Shown: positions 9,836 to 21,424, counted from the first letter of the stretch. The stretch: DNA of 64,000 nt from Pseudoips prasinana (GCA_951640165.1 OX621258.1:5975501-6039500); one strand, 5' to 3'. The notes: generated by a model from the sequence alone, not told the origin. Numbers and translations: made by a program.

Positions 9836-10532
9836 GAGACGAGGTGGCCTATTCTAAGCCGTCAGCCACACAGCACAAGCTATTTAACAAAGTCCAATGT
9901 TTGTGAGTGCTATGAACTATGACGACTTTTCTCCCATAATTTATACAGTTTATTTAAATCTATGGTCCCTCTTAACAAACATTTTTACACCCGCATACTT
10001 CCGAAAACGAGTTAAGTAGCTTTAATTATAACAAATGGTACTTATTTATTATGCTTATCTCTCTCTTTTAATTAGTATTAGAGGGAGATGGATGTACTTT
10101 TGTAATTGCGTGGGAAAGAATTTTGAGCGGGAGTTTGTTGAAAAGTATATGTGACATTAGTTTCAATTGTCTATGTTTTAGTAGGTTGTAAAGTTGAATT
10201 AAGATGCTTGTAAATTATCACTTGGACTCGTTCATATTTCCTAGTCTATGAAAGGACGACAAGTAAATTAAAGGTTGAACAAAAACTGCCATCTGATCCC
10301 AAACGTTTTTCATCAGTACCATATCCACATATATAATATTTTAATTAGCTGTAAGTAAGATTATTAGTGTTCAGGTTCTCTTAAAATTGAAATGTGACCT
10401 TTACTGACACATGAAATGTTCATTTATTATTTTACATGGTTCCATCATAAAACCAGCGCTGTAACAGTTAATGTCGCAGCTAGTGCTGAGTTGGGACTAA
10501 TTCGGACTCGCACAGATAACAATTAAGAATTT
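9836..10532. other. No recognisable gene
   Basis: AT-rich, with no coding or repeat signature that I can name. Confidence 0.5.
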
Positions 10533-10542
10533 CTTTATGTGT

Positions 10543-10681
10543 CATCATCATATCAGCCAAAAGACGTCCACTGCTGGACAAAGGTCTCTCCCAAAGATCG
10601 CCACAATTCCGGTCTTGCGCTATCCGCATCCAGCGATTTCCAGCGACCCTCACAAGATCATCGGTCCATGTTGTAGGGGGC
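10543..10681 (-). mobile_element. RTE-a LINE tail with target duplication
   Basis: Antisense RTE-a 3' end (GACGTCCACTGCTGGACAAA, then CGCATCCAGCG) starting with the TCATCATCATA tail. CTTTATGTGT flanks it at 10533-10542 and 10682-10691, a 10-bp target-site duplication of a 5'-truncated insertion. Confidence 0.8.
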
Positions 10682-10762
10682 CTTTATGTGTATCTATATA
10701 TTATTATTATCTGTGCTTGTTTTACTGAATAAATATATTTTCTTTTTATTCTTCTTCAAACT

Positions 10763-11010
10763 ATGACGATCACCGTAGCCTAGTTTGCAGTGCTCCTGCC
10801 TACGAAGCTGGTGGTCTTGGGTTCGAATCCCGGTAAGTGCAAATATTTGTGTGATGAGCACGAATATTTGTTTCTGGGTCATGGATCTTTTCTATGTATA
10901 TATGTATTTATCTATCTATATAAGTATGTATATCGTCGCCTGGTACCCATAGTACAAGCTTTGCTTAGTTTGGGGCTAGGATGATCTGTGTGACATTGTC
11001 CCTATATATG
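10763..11010 (+). mobile_element. S2 tRNA-derived SINE
   Basis: Head TGACGATCACCGTAGCCTAG, B-box TGGGTTCGAATCCCGG, middle GATGAGCACGAATATTTG, 3' block CAAGCTTTGCTTAGTTTGGG, ending in ATATAAAAAAAAA. Close to the copies at 23668 (minus) and 52515 (plus). Confidence 0.8.
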
Positions 11011-11027
11011 TATATAAAAAAAAACAG

Positions 11028-11219
11028 CCTGAACTGAGGCAACCGGACAACTGATAAACATACTTATATATTTCTAAAAACATACATGTTATAGTAAAAA
11101 TATACCCAAACACAGCATAAATAATCGTGCTCATTCACACAAAGTTTTGTCTTGGGTGGGTATCGAATCCACGACGCATAGCTTAACAGACAAGATCACT
11201 CCTCCCTAGACTATTTGTG
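11028..11219 (-). mobile_element. S3 SINE copy
   Basis: The minus strand shows GGATTCGATACCCACCC (B-box-like), GAGCACGATTATTTATGCTG and ATATAAGTATGTTTATCAGT. The head is degraded. Confidence 0.6.
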
Positions 11220-11720
11220 TTCATGAACATGTCTGTTTGTCCTAAGTCTGAGTGTAATTGTCTATACCTATAAGTATGTATTTACAAAAGAAAAGTAATT
11301 TATGTAATACTAGCTGTGCCCCGCGGTTTTACCCGCGTTAAATTTTATAAATTATCACAGCTCCTCCCCCGTATGTGATAGCGTGATAATATGTAGCCTA
11401 TATGTTGACCCAACCTCTTAGTAATATTCATGCAAAATTTTAAGTAAAACCATACAGTACTTTTTGAATTTAGCCCGGACATACATACAGACAAACAGAC
11501 ACACAGACAAAAATTCTAAAAACTATATTTTTGGCTTCGATATCTATTGTAGATCACGCCCCAAGTATCCTTTTTTAATAATATTCAATGTACAGTTTTG
11601 ACTTTCCTACGATTTTATTATATGTATAGATATCAGTTATTTGGCTTCTATAGTGGCTCTGCTTAGTTTGGGATCAGATAACCGTGTGCGAATAATGTCC
11701 CAGGATACTATTATTTATTT
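11220..11720 (+). mobile_element. S1 SINE split by Hel-1
   Basis: S1 body before 11310 and after 11630 is collinear: GTATGTATTTAC...TATGTAATA, then TATCAGTTATTTGGCTTC. The gap is the antisense Hel-1 at 11310-11630, inserted between A and T. Confidence 0.7.
11310..11630 (-). mobile_element. Hel-1 Helitron-like element
   Basis: Left end CTAGCTGTGCCCCGCGG (complement of the 3' hairpin plus CTAG) and right end TATGTATAGA (complement of 5' TCTATACATA). 321 bp, non-coding, with flanking A and T. Confidence 0.8.
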
Positions 11721-12017
11721 TAATTGTAAATTCTACAAACCCATCAAATTAACTTCCCTGCCGCTAAAATACCATTGGCTTTAGTCACCCGAATTCTTAC
11801 AACGCCGAAGTTCCTTGTCCACCCTCTCTGTGGGGAGTTTGGGAGCTAATTGAACGATTGTATCACCCGAGGGGACTATATCTCCATTTTTATTACCATC
11901 GATTGCCAGTTCGAAAGGTTATTGATTAGATTCGGTATCGGTACAGACAGCAGCTAAAATAGCTTCACATGTGTATGTTACATTATGTTTTTAACGTAGG
12001 TACATGTATGAAATAAC

Positions 12018-12090
12018 TTTTGGTCCAGTGGTAGCATGTTTTACTGATATAATGAGGCAAAGGGTTCAGTCCCGGGTCGGGCCAAAAATT
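12018..12090 (+). repeat. tRNA-like SINE head (S4 type)
   Basis: TTTTGGTCCAGTGGTAGCAT (A-box-like) and GGGTTCAGTCCCGGGTCGGG (B-box-like) recall the S4 head at 13270-13353. No tRNA acceptor stem is preserved. Confidence 0.45.
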
Positions 12091-12120
12091 AAAATATCGG
12101 GTCAAAGTGGGAGTACACTT

Positions 12121-12599
12121 AGTGATGAAAATGACTAAAGTGACTGAATTAGACTGACTGTCATTTACGGTCAAATTGGTCAAACTGTCAAAAATGGTCA
12201 TTTTCAGTCAATTTGGTTTCAGTATTATTTTAGTACCTTTTAAGTTTTTATCGTAGATAAAAGTCTACAACTTCTAAATTGTAACAAAAAAGTGGTTTTT
12301 ATGACTTATAGTATTATTATATAGTGTTAATCATTTTACAAAATGGCAACGTCGCGTCGCATCGCCTCGCGCATCGATTTTGATGTCGTCTTATCCTCTT
12401 ATGATATAATACAAAATAAAACGTTGCTTCATTTAAACTTGCATATAATTTGGGTACCTAAATAAATAAATGATTGAGTGGTAGTCGAAAATAGACAATA
12501 CTATTTGAGTCAAATTGACTGAATTTGACAGTAAATGACCGGTCATTTAAGGTTTATGACAATTGTGACTAGTCATATTCAGTCATTTTACATCTCTAG
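12121..12599. mobile_element. hAT-type non-autonomous element, 8-bp duplication
   Basis: GTACACTT is present on both sides (12113-12120 and 12600-12607). The ends AGTGATGAAAATGAC and the complement of CATTTTACATCTCTAG form short imperfect inverted repeats. Subterminal TGACTGAAT/GTCATTT motifs recur. An 8-bp duplication with such ends fits hAT. No transposase is present. Confidence 0.75.
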
Positions 12600-12809
12600 G
12601 TACACTTATGCACGTCAAATTTACGTTTCGTACCATTATCTATAAAAACTGTAAAACATGACGATTGTTGTACGGATGCTACCTCTCCCCTTTAAATATT
12701 TGTTTTTAATAATTGAATTATTTATTTTTAAACTAAATATTCTTTGAATATTTCAAGCGTCTACATGTTGATGTTATTACGACGATTGTTTATACAACGA
12801 TTACAAAAA

Positions 12810-12980
12810 AAATCACGCATGTTGTATTGGAGCTCCTCCGATATTTATCTTATTCTGTTTTTTAGTATTTGTTGTTAAAGCGACCACAGAAATACATCAT
12901 CCGTGTAAATTTCAACTGTCTAACTATAACGGTTCATGAGATACAGTGGTTGGTGACAGACGGTCGGTCAGACAGACAGT
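12810..12980 (-). repeat. Rep-K fragment
   Basis: Shares AAATACATCATCCGTG, TCAACTGTCTAACTAT and GGTGACAGACGGTCGGTC with the Rep-K copies at 20511 and 21747. It abuts the S4 SINE tail. Confidence 0.6.
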
Positions 12981-13353
12981 AATAATGTCCTCCTAGCCGA
13001 ATTTCGGCCACGGCGGCCAGTCTCAACAGAGATTAGCCATCTGCGCGGGACATAATATTATAGTGCTCAAGTGTGTGCGCAAACACAGGAGCACTATCTA
13101 TTCCATCACTCTCATGATCCGATGGGACGCCTAGCGACACGACCGGAAAGAGGTCAGGCACAGGACCGACGGCTTTAAGTGCTCTCCGAGGCACGGGGGT
13201 ATAATACCGCCAACTCCCAGACTTCGGGCTGATGCTGAGAAATTTTTCTTTTTGCACCAATGTCCCAAAATCACTTTTTTGCCCGACCCGGGATTTGAAC
13301 CCAGGACCTCGTTCTCTGCGGGTGAACACGCTGACGCTAGACCAACGAGACAG
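12981..13353 (-). mobile_element. S4 tRNA-derived SINE, apparently full length
   Basis: On the minus strand: head CTGTCTCGTTGGTCTAGCGT, B-box CCTGGGTTCAAATCCCGGGT, body AAGTCTGGGAGTTGGCGG and GACTGGCCGCCGTGGCC, 3' end GGAGGACATTATT. About 370 bp. Truncated relatives lie at 24840, 27024, 37655, 38385, 43725 and 47405. Confidence 0.75.
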
Positions 13354-13379
13354 TCAATTAAAATATTATAAAAAAAACT

Positions 13380-13465
13380 GCACGTGTCCCACGTGTGCCG
13401 GGTTCGAACCAAGGGCACCGAGGTGATAGTGAAGAGACTAATTTAACCACTACGCCGCAAGTGTA
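13380..13465 (-). repeat. tRNA-like fragment
   Basis: The complement contains GGTTCGAACCCGGC-like sequence and GGCGTAGTGGTTAAATTAGT. Too incomplete to be a tRNA gene. Confidence 0.35.
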
Positions 13466-13469
13466 AGCA

Positions 13470-14239
13470 AACCGCCTTGCCGCCCAAACTAGCTTGATGA
13501 CAGATCTACAAAAAAATTACAAAGTTACTAATTTATCATAAAAATTCGAGCGGCTCTCATTTGAATACACTCATACGATTTACAAATAAAAGTATACCGG
13601 AACATTCAAAACGACTTTCTTTCACAAAAAAGCCGTATCCAATTCTCCACGTAGTCCACCACTTGTACTGCAAAAACCGACCTTATAACCAACGCAATAG
13701 AGATGCTGTGTATGAAAATGTGTAACTACCTACATTCATCGATAATACGTACATATAACTCCCCTTATGAGAGTCACGGTTTTCAATTCGCTACGCATTT
13801 TTGTGAAGTGATTCAGCCAAATGTAGGTTTAAGATCCACTGGGAGATATGCTACTAAAATAACTAAGCTATAAAGTTGAGTATGTGATCCGCAGACTGGA
13901 ATGTTGGCGAGTATTTTGAGTTTATGGAGTGCTAAGACGTGTTATGGCAGTCCATAAACTCAAAACTTGAACTAATTAACAGAATTATCTTTCTAAATAA
14001 GTTACTGTACAGTGTACACTGCCGCATTGGTCCACCAGTTATGTGTTTAACCGTAGAGCCCTAAATTTCGGGCCGTGATTAAAATCTTTACTGAGTTTAT
14101 GGCAAGAAAAAAGAGGGAGCGTTACCAAAAGTGTGATCGATGAGGGGAACGGAAGCAGAGACGGAGATTAGTTTGAGTCAGTGAAGATATAAAAAGTGAG
14201 ATTTAGGTTTCATATTATACTACTGTAAGGGCAAGAGAG
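13470..14239. other. No recognisable gene
   Basis: No coding signature. A local near-repeat of 'gagtttatgg' around 13918-13970 is the only structure noted. Confidence 0.5.
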
Positions 14240-14440
14240 GTTATTTTTTTTTATAAAATTGGATGGCAAACAAGCATGTAGGTCACCTGATGGTAAGTGA
14301 TCACCGCCGCCCATTGACACTCGCAATACTAAAGTCGCAAGTGCGTTGCCGACCTTTAAGAAAAGAATTGGTTTGCTTCTTAAAGTTTGCCATGTCATAC
14401 CGGTGGAGGTATGAGAGGTTAGAGGATATATTTTCTTTCT
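14240..14440 (-). repeat. Rep-F interspersed repeat
   Basis: A poly-T left end followed by CACCTGATGGTAAGTGATCA and GTGCGTTGCCGACCTTTAAG. The layout suggests an A-tailed LINE 3' UTR on the minus strand. Further copies lie at 22668, 26489 and 38872, with a tip at 47250. Confidence 0.6.
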
Positions 14441-14495
14441 CTCTTTCTGTGACAGCCAGTCACGTTTCATATATCTAAGTGTAGCTTCAGTCCTA

Positions 14496-14728
14496 GGGCT
14501 CTACCGGCTAAGTCACCGAACATCGTTTTCGTGAATGGCGTTCAAATAAATTAAGGTTAAAATTTACTTAATCAATCGTTAAATCGGCTTCCATGACCAC
14601 ATGTGACGTCATAAATGGTCCGGACTCGATTGTCAACGTTGAAGCCGATTGATTAAGTAATTTATAACCTCTATTTATTTGAACGCCATTCAAGAAATCG
14701 ATATTCGGCGACTTAGCCGGTAGTGCCC
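14496..14728. mobile_element. MITE-G copy 2
   Basis: GGGCTCTACCGGCTAAGTCA at left and its near-complement at right, with long fold-back arms. Flanks are CTA at left and CTG at right, an imperfect version of the 3-bp duplication. Confidence 0.7.
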
Positions 14729-15004
14729 CTGTGGTCAAAAACACTCTTTTTTGTATAATATTAGTTCGGATATATCTAGTTTATTTCCATATTTTATGAC
14801 GAAGCTATAAATAATATCATTGACACTGGCCGACCGCCTTTATGGAGCACTTCGTAAAGTAACAATTCTTTGCTTTTGGGGTCACCTTGTTACCCGACGA
14901 TATGGGGTGGCAAATATACTTTATTTGCTTGTATTACCATACCGATATATAGTGGAGGTTATTTTTGTCTAGCCATTCTTTAGCCTTGTCTTTGTCACTC
15001 ACGA

Positions 15005-15110
15005 TGGGTACGATGAGACGACAATAGAGATGACCGTCGAATGTTATGGCTAGGATAAGCGGTAAGATTGTTATGGTGGCATTTCTTTTAGAGGTACCTA
15101 CTCTTGGTAT
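15005..15110 (+). repeat. Short repeat shared with 16803-16953
   Basis: GATGAGACGACAATAGAGAT and GGATAAGCGGTAAGATTGTT recur in both places in the same orientation. Function unknown. Confidence 0.5.
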
Positions 15111-15154
15111 TAAGGAACGATTTATTTAATAAAGTAAGGAAACACAATTTTTTT

Positions 15155-15325
15155 CCGGACGACACAGCGTGGGCAGGTCCCCTACGTGATGGACCGATGA
15201 TCTTGTGAGGTTCGCTGGAAGTCGCTGGATGCGGAATAGATATTGCGGAAGAAAAGTAGTAAATCAGTTATCTGGTATCCTGAAGCTCTGTTTAGATAGG
15301 GATTAGATGGCCTTGTCTAAATATT
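15155..15325 (+). mobile_element. RTE-a fragment followed by S1 SINE 3' end
   Basis: 15155-15240 matches the sense strand near the RTE-a 3' end (ACACAGCGTGGGCAGG, GATCTTGTGAGG, GCTGGATGCGG). 15253-15325 matches the S1 3' block (ATCAGTTATCTGGTATCC). Both are diverged. Confidence 0.5.
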
Positions 15326-15601
15326 TTAACTATTTACTTATTTTATTGATTTTAAAATGAATAAATAACAAATATATACATTTTAAAATATAAAAATAGG
15401 ATCTGCAGCCGGCAGCAGGAACAGGGTCCATGCTACCGGAGGTTACAGCTCTAGAGACAGGAACGTCCTGACAATGCGAGCCGTGTCCAAGGGCGCCGCT
15501 TTTTGGATCTTGTTCTTGACCCAACCGCCTAACGTAAGCCTCTTTAGGTGTTTTTCGAAGCTTGTTATTATTATCATTATTATATAGATAAGCTGATGTG
15601 T

Positions 15602-15788
15602 AATTCTAATTCTCTGATCAAATCGGAGACGTACTTAAGAAAGGTCAGGTCAGAAGTACCCTAAACCGGCGAGCATGTATGAAGAATATAATGTCTGAAA
15701 GAGGTATGCAAGGATCGTGACAAATGGAAGTCCGTTGTCTCTGCCTACCCCTCTGGGAAACAGGCGTGAGTCTATGTATGTATGTATG
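15602..15788 (+). mobile_element. RTE-b LINE 3' end with 13-bp duplication
   Basis: 5'-truncated RTE-b tail ending GGAAACAGGCGTGAGTCTAT and (TATG)n. TAAGCTGATGTGT flanks it at 15589-15601 and 15789-15801, an exact 13-bp target-site duplication. Confidence 0.85.
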
Positions 15789-15801
15789 TAAGCTGATGTG
15801 T

Positions 15802-16784
15802 TTGCTTTTAATGGATAAAATTCTCGAAAAATTAGATTCTTCTATTACTTCAATTGGTAGCATGTGAATATGGTATGACGCTTCGTTTAAACAATTGGAA
15901 GCATTATGAGCACGATTTTTTTACATGATACGAACTCTATAGTTTATTAATACGTCAATACAAATCAATCTACAATAACAAGACTTTGGTACTCGTAGAA
16001 ATAAAACATTAGTTCACTCAATCATCTATCATTCACTCAATATTCATCACCAACTCATCAATCTTTAACCCTTTGTCATCCAATTAACTCATCCGCTAAC
16101 CCGTAAATGCAATATCTTACCTTCGCGAGCCTAAATTAAAAATAAAATATAAATTATTATCTATGAAGTAACAGATTAATTATGGTTTGTTTTTAGACGA
16201 AAATAGTTTGAATATAAAATTAGAAGTAGGTTTGAGTTATAATTATTATGTTTGGTGTTTGTTATAAGCGATAGCGGTTTAGGTTAGGCGTTATGGAACG
16301 AACAAAATACTGCAACTTTTCTTTTAAGAGGCATTAACAAATGCCATTTAATCATACTAACTTAATCCTCATTTTTCTCCTTTGATATTATATATAATAT
16401 ATTATACTATATCTACCACGATTGCGAACGTTGCGTGTTTGTGGATAGACCTATTTTTGAAAAAGTAAGCACCATCCACTAGGATCATCATAGTAATGAG
16501 CCTGGGCGGTGAGGCCCAGAAATATCTCAGGGAATTGATTTAACAGACTTACAACCCACATCAAAATTAATCAGAATGAGACTAAGTAAATTGTTATGCG
16601 GCATCTAAGACATTTAAGAAAAACGGTAAGTAAAGCACAAGACAGAATAATATAACGGTTTAGAACCAAAACCACATAAGCCAGCTGCAAAAACACCACA
16701 GATATACTGTAAAGATCCTATCAAGTAACCCCAGAAAAGACAGAAACTAGCTGTATAAATAAAAAATAATAATTCCAACAACAT
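15802..16784. other. No recognisable gene
   Basis: About 1 kb of AT-rich sequence with an array-like run of CATCxATTCACTCAAT motifs near 16015-16080. No gene seen. Confidence 0.5.
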
Positions 16785-16802
16785 ATTTAAAGGGCCCTAT
16801 CA

Positions 16803-16953
16803 TCATCATCATCATGGTAAGATGAGACGACAATAGAGATAACCGTCTAATTTTATGGCGTGGATAAGCGGTAAGATTGTTATGTTGGCCTTATTTTTTT
16901 AGAGACTTTTGATGTTAAGAATATTTATTTTAATACAGAAAATAAATATTCTA
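16803..16953 (-). mobile_element. Short retro-insertion with 18-bp duplication
   Basis: The left edge is a TCATCATCATCATC run (a TGATGA tail on the minus strand), followed by the repeat also seen at 15005. ATTTAAAGGGCCCTATCA is present at 16785-16802 and 16954-16971. The tail suggests mobilisation by an RTE-a-like LINE. Confidence 0.7.
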
Positions 16954-16971
16954 ATTTAAAGGGCCCTATCA

Positions 16972-18097
16972 AGTGTGCCCCAAAAATGATAGACGATAAG
17001 TGCCATAGATATATTTAGGCTTTAAGAATTAAATCAATAAAAAACTTACATTGACGATTGCTTCACCGGACAAGCGTCACCTCAAGACTACAAACTCAGT
17101 CACCCACGCCAGAGGCTATCCCTTTAGGGTACGAACCTCGGCACAGGTCGATTAGGTCGATTATGCGACCTTTTGAAGATCCAAAAATACAAATTAAGGT
17201 CATGGAGGACGTTTGCGGTCATATTCTTGGTCGGCGAGAACGATATATTAATCAAAGATTTTACTGTAAATGCTATCTTTAATAACTTCCGTGAGTTTAA
17301 GAGCATTTATCATACATATAATTGTCTCACTTTAAACGTTTTTGGAACAAAGTTCCTTATCGCGCGTTGTGAAAGGGGGCTAGACGGAAAAAAATCTTAC
17401 GACAAGTTGTCAAGACACTTTTTGCAGCTGTGCGGCGTGCGCATGTTTCTCTCTCTCTCTCTCTTATAGAAAGCAAGCCAGATATTTTCATTTCTATTTC
17501 GCATTGAACAGTGTGGTGTCGCGACGATTATTTTTGTTGAGTGTATACAGGTTTTTTGTACATAATAAATAATAAGAAATAACTTCGTTCCATCTGGGTG
17601 TCCCTTGACACGTCTAAAGAATTTATTTTATGTATTTGTAAGGAAGTTGTTTAAAAAACATTTAAAGTAAAACCTTTAATTAATATTTCCATATGTCATT
17701 TCCGCTTAAGTGTATAGTTCGTACCACAAATTAAAGGGTTTTTAACCCTCTCCCGCTGACGGGCCGCTTCGTTAACCCTGGTTACGTGGTAAGTGATGTA
17801 CGATACACTTATTTTATGGTTTGTTTGTGATATCGCTTAATAGCCTTATGGGGGCTTACAGATGATGGGCGAGATAGTTTTGAAGGGTTAACTTTGTAAG
17901 AATGAAATAATATGGTTAGACCGGACTCAGAGGTTTAGAGTTCAAACTCTATTGGAAATTAAGCCTGAGAGTTCTTCATGGCATTTAAAGTCTGATTTCC
18001 ATACTCCGGGCTGATACTGGAAATTTTTCTAAATATATATCACTTTTTTGGCATTTGAACCCAGGTTAAATGTATACCTCATATAATTGTGTATGTA
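16972..18097. other. No recognisable gene
   Basis: Mostly unclassified. It contains a short (CT)n run at 17448-17465 and a degraded tRNA-like SINE-type block around 17890-18075. Confidence 0.45.
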
Positions 18098-18282
18098 TCA
18101 CACTAATATTATAAAGGCGAAAGTTTGGGAGTGTGTGACTGTGTATGTTTGTTACTTCTTCACGTGTAAACGGCTGGAGCGATTTTAATAAAATTTAGTA
18201 TGGAGTTAGCTTATACCCTGGATTAACACATAGACTATAATTTATAAAGTTTAACGCGGGTAAAAGCGCGGGGCACAGCTAG
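18098..18282 (+). mobile_element. Hel-2 Helitron-like element, full length
   Basis: 185 bp from TCACACTAATATT to GGGGCACAGCTAG, followed by T, with A before it. The 3' hairpin is GCGGGTAAAAGCGCG. Confidence 0.8.
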
Positions 18283-18502
18283 TATAACATAAGTAGTAAG
18301 TTAAATAGTGGACGAAAATTAAGGACCTTGACCTTAATTTGCCTATGAAACTGACCAAAGTTTAGAAGATTAACTTGTAAAATACACAAAAAAATCTTAA
18401 CATGCAATAATATCGATCCAATGGGATTGATTGAACCCTAGACTGCTATTGAACTTGCTACCGCTAGACCAAAGAGGCACTCAAACACATACATGACATA
18501 AA

Positions 18503-18930
18503 TCCTACTAATATTATAAATGCGAAAGTTTGTGAGTATGGCTGTTTGTTACACTTTCACGCAAAAACTACCGAACGGATTTTGATGAAACTTTTAGTAA
18601 TCTATACAAATAAATAAAATTGGAGTGTCTGTTTGTAATATTGAAATAGCCGGTTTTTACTACATAAATATGAATATACATACGGTACATACACCAAAAT
18701 ATTTTTTTTACAATTTTTGTCTGTCTGTCTGTTTGTTCCGGCTAATCTCTGAAAGGGCTGGACCGATTTTGACGGGACTTTTATTGGCAGGTAGCTGATG
18801 TAATAAGCAGTAACTTAGGCTACTTTTATTTTAGAAAAAGTTTTTATTTCACTAAAAAAACGAAATAAACTAATTAACACGCGGACGAAGTCGCAGGCAC
18901 AGCTAGTATAGCTCATATAATTCGAATAAC
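18503..18930 (+). mobile_element. Hel-2 split by a Lep1-like Helitron
   Basis: Hel-2 starts TCCTACTAATATT at 18503 and runs to 18600 (...CTTTTAGTAA). It resumes at 18907 with TATAGCTCATAT, which is the normal continuation in other copies (GTAATATAGCTTATAT). The intervening 306 bp is a complete Lep1-like element, so the A/T target is visible on both sides. Confidence 0.75.
18601..18906 (+). mobile_element. Lep1-like Helitron, complete
   Basis: Starts TCTATACAAATAAATAAAAT, includes GTCTGTCTGTCTGTTTGTTC, and ends ACGCGGACGAAGTCGC, then GGCACAGCTAG. These ends match my memory of the Lepidoptera-specific Lep1 Helitron-like family. Non-coding. Confidence 0.8.
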
Positions 18931-18937
18931 ACACACA

Positions 18938-19260
<323 letters not shown>

Positions 19261-19369
19261 ATAGTGTGTGAATTGTCCAAAATATGACGATAAGTGTCAA
19301 GTAAGTAGAAAAAATCTACCATCTGCGAGCTATTCCGGCGTGCACTGCCAAAACCGCTAGAGGTACACA

Positions 19370-19785
19370 TCTCACTAATATTAGATATTACTAGCTGTGC
19401 CCGCGACTTCGTCCGCGTGTGAATTAGCTTATTTAGTTCTTTTATTGTATTTTCTAAAATAAAACAATTTTTCTAGAAACGTAGACGTAGCCTAAGTTAC
19501 TCCTTATTACATCAGCTACCTGCCAATAAAAGTCCCGTCAAAATCGGTCTAGCCATTTCAGAGATTAGCCGGAACAAACAGACAGACAAAAATTAAAAAA
19601 AAGTTATTTTGGTGTATGTGTCTACATGTATTAAAAAACGGTTATTTCAATATTACAAACAGACACTTCAATTTTATTTATTTGTATACATTATAAATGC
19701 GAAAGTTTGTGAGTTTAGATGTATGGACATATGTTTGTTACGCCAAAACTACTTTAACGCGAATGAAACCGCAGGGCATAGCTAG
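19370..19785 (+). mobile_element. Hel-2 split by antisense Lep1-like element
   Basis: Hel-2 from TCTCACTAATATTA resumes at 19691 with TTATAAATGCGAAAGTTTGT and ends CTAG at 19782-19785. The interruption at 19391-19690 is a Lep1-like element in the opposite orientation. Confidence 0.65.
19391..19690 (-). mobile_element. Lep1-like Helitron
   Basis: CTAGCTGTGCCCGCGACTTC at left and ATTTATTTGTATACA at right. It is a complete mirror image of the 18601 copy, with moderate divergence. Confidence 0.75.
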
Positions 19786-19941
19786 TAGGTTATAATTTAT
19801 AAAGCTTAACTCAGGTAAAACCGCGTGTCACAACTACATACAGAATAACCAATCTTACAACACGGGCAATTCAAATGTCTTCATAGTGACAAGTAGTACT
19901 TTTTTTCGCTGGTAATTAGGTTTATTTAATAAATAAAGCGA

Positions 19942-20288
19942 GCGTTGTGGTGTGAAAGAGGATGTAGTCACAAAGATTGAAAAAGGCATGCTGAGATGGT
20001 TTGGCCATTTAGAAAGGATGAATGAAAGAAGATTGACAAAAGACGTATACCTGGCCTGTGTGAATGGGACAACCGGAAGGGGAAGACCACGTTGAACATT
20101 CTCTGACCAAATTGGAGATGTTCTCAAGAAAGGGCAGGTCAGAAGTACCCTAAACCGGCGAGCATGTATGAAGAATATAATGACAGTAATCGAGGCAAAA
20201 GAAGTATGCAAAGATCGTGACAGATGGAAATCCGTTGTCTCTGCCTACCCCTCTGGGAAACAGGCGTGAGTCTATGTATGTATGTATG
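19942..20288 (+). mobile_element. RTE-b LINE 3' end with 8-bp duplication
   Basis: 5'-truncated in the reverse-transcriptase C-terminal region (GTTGTGGTGTGAAAGAGGAT) and ends CAGGCGTGAGTCTATG then (TATG)n. TAAAGCGA flanks at 19934-19941 and 20289-20296. Confidence 0.8.
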
Positions 20289-20510
20289 TAAAGCGACGAC
20301 CTTACATTCTTGCTAATATTTAGAACTCACATCATCAGACAATTAGCAAATCATCTCACAATTAACAGTTCACCTTGAAATTTAATTACTATTCACTCCA
20401 TATTTTTCTATACGGAAATGTCCCCGGTAATTGGCCCAATTAATTAATAAAGATTGATAAGGTGTTAGAGAACGATTCATGAAAGTTGTCTAGCAGATGT
20501 GGAGCTATAG

Positions 20511-20806
20511 TCGCGTGCCTCAATTTTCAGGGTTCCGTACCAAAAGGGTAACCGGGACCCTATTATTAAGACTTCGTTGTCCGTCTGTCCGTCTGTCACC
20601 AGGCTGTATCTTATGAACTGTGATAATTAGACAGTTGAAATTTTCACAGATGATGTATTTCTGTTGCCGCTATATTAATAAATACTAAAATACTAAACAA
20701 AATAAACATTTAAGAGGATTCCCATACAACAAACGTGCCTTTTTTATCGTTTTTATGGTACGGAAGCCTTCGAGCGCGAGTCCGACTCGCACTTGGCCGG
20801 TTTTTT
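20511..20806 (+). repeat. Rep-K interspersed repeat
   Basis: GGTTCCGTACCAAAAGGGTA at left, TCCGTCTGTCACCAGGCTGT in the middle, and CGAGTCCGACTCGCACTTGG at right. It has the opposite orientation to the copy at 21747. Many lepidopteran intergenic regions carry this family; its class is unknown to me. Confidence 0.6.
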
Positions 20807-20862
20807 ATGTAAGCCGCTAATAAGCGACTTTTTAAGTAAGAAACCATTTTATCAACCCCGGA

Positions 20863-21082
20863 CGCAAAACAGCGGGTGTTATAATTTTGAGGTCGATGTC
20901 AGGTGTGTGTGTTTCTGTGGCATCGTAGATCTAAAACGAATGTACCAATTTTGATGCGGTTTTTTTTTTCATTTTATTGCAGCTTTGTTTGGTTAATATC
21001 GGTCCAGCAGTCTAAGAGTATTAGCTCTTTTACTAATTATGTAATTATTGTTGAATCGAGGGTTTTCTAACGGTTGTTATGT
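20863..21082 (-). repeat. Rep-U copy
   Basis: Begins AACCCCGGACGCAAAACAGC and ends GGGTTTTCTAACGGTTGTT. It is the reverse complement of the layout at 8392 with internal changes. Confidence 0.55.
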
Positions 21083-21173
21083 ACAACAAAATGACAACGG
21101 GATTAGATAGGATAGTAATAAAATAATAATAATAAAATATTTTATTTCAAATTACATACGGATAATGAATAAT

Positions 21174-21424
21174 CATGCTGTGTGGTGACGGCGACAAATA
21201 TCAGAATCAGAATATCATCACCCCATCTCATCCCGTGGGGGGCGTAGAAGTCGACCCGAGGGAATATCTACCAGAGGACGGGAAGCAGCTTTCTTCTGAG
21301 TACTACGACCATCATACTGCGATCGCCAACCCGCCTGCCAAGCGTGGCGATTATGGCATATCCCCTCAAGATGATTCTTGAGGGAGGCTTGTCCAGCAGT
21401 GGACTTATTTAAGCTGTAATGATG
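21174..21424 (+). mobile_element. SR short retroelement with 10-bp duplication
   Basis: A clean ~251-bp SR. AATGAATAAT is repeated at 21164-21173 and 21425-21434. A short open frame covers most of it (68 codons), but it has no domain and is an accident of composition. The 3' block GGGAGGCTTGTCCAGCAGTG resembles the RTE-a LINE end. Confidence 0.85.

Noticed and set aside
17448..17465. (CT)n microsatellite
   Set aside because: Ordinary short dinucleotide run.
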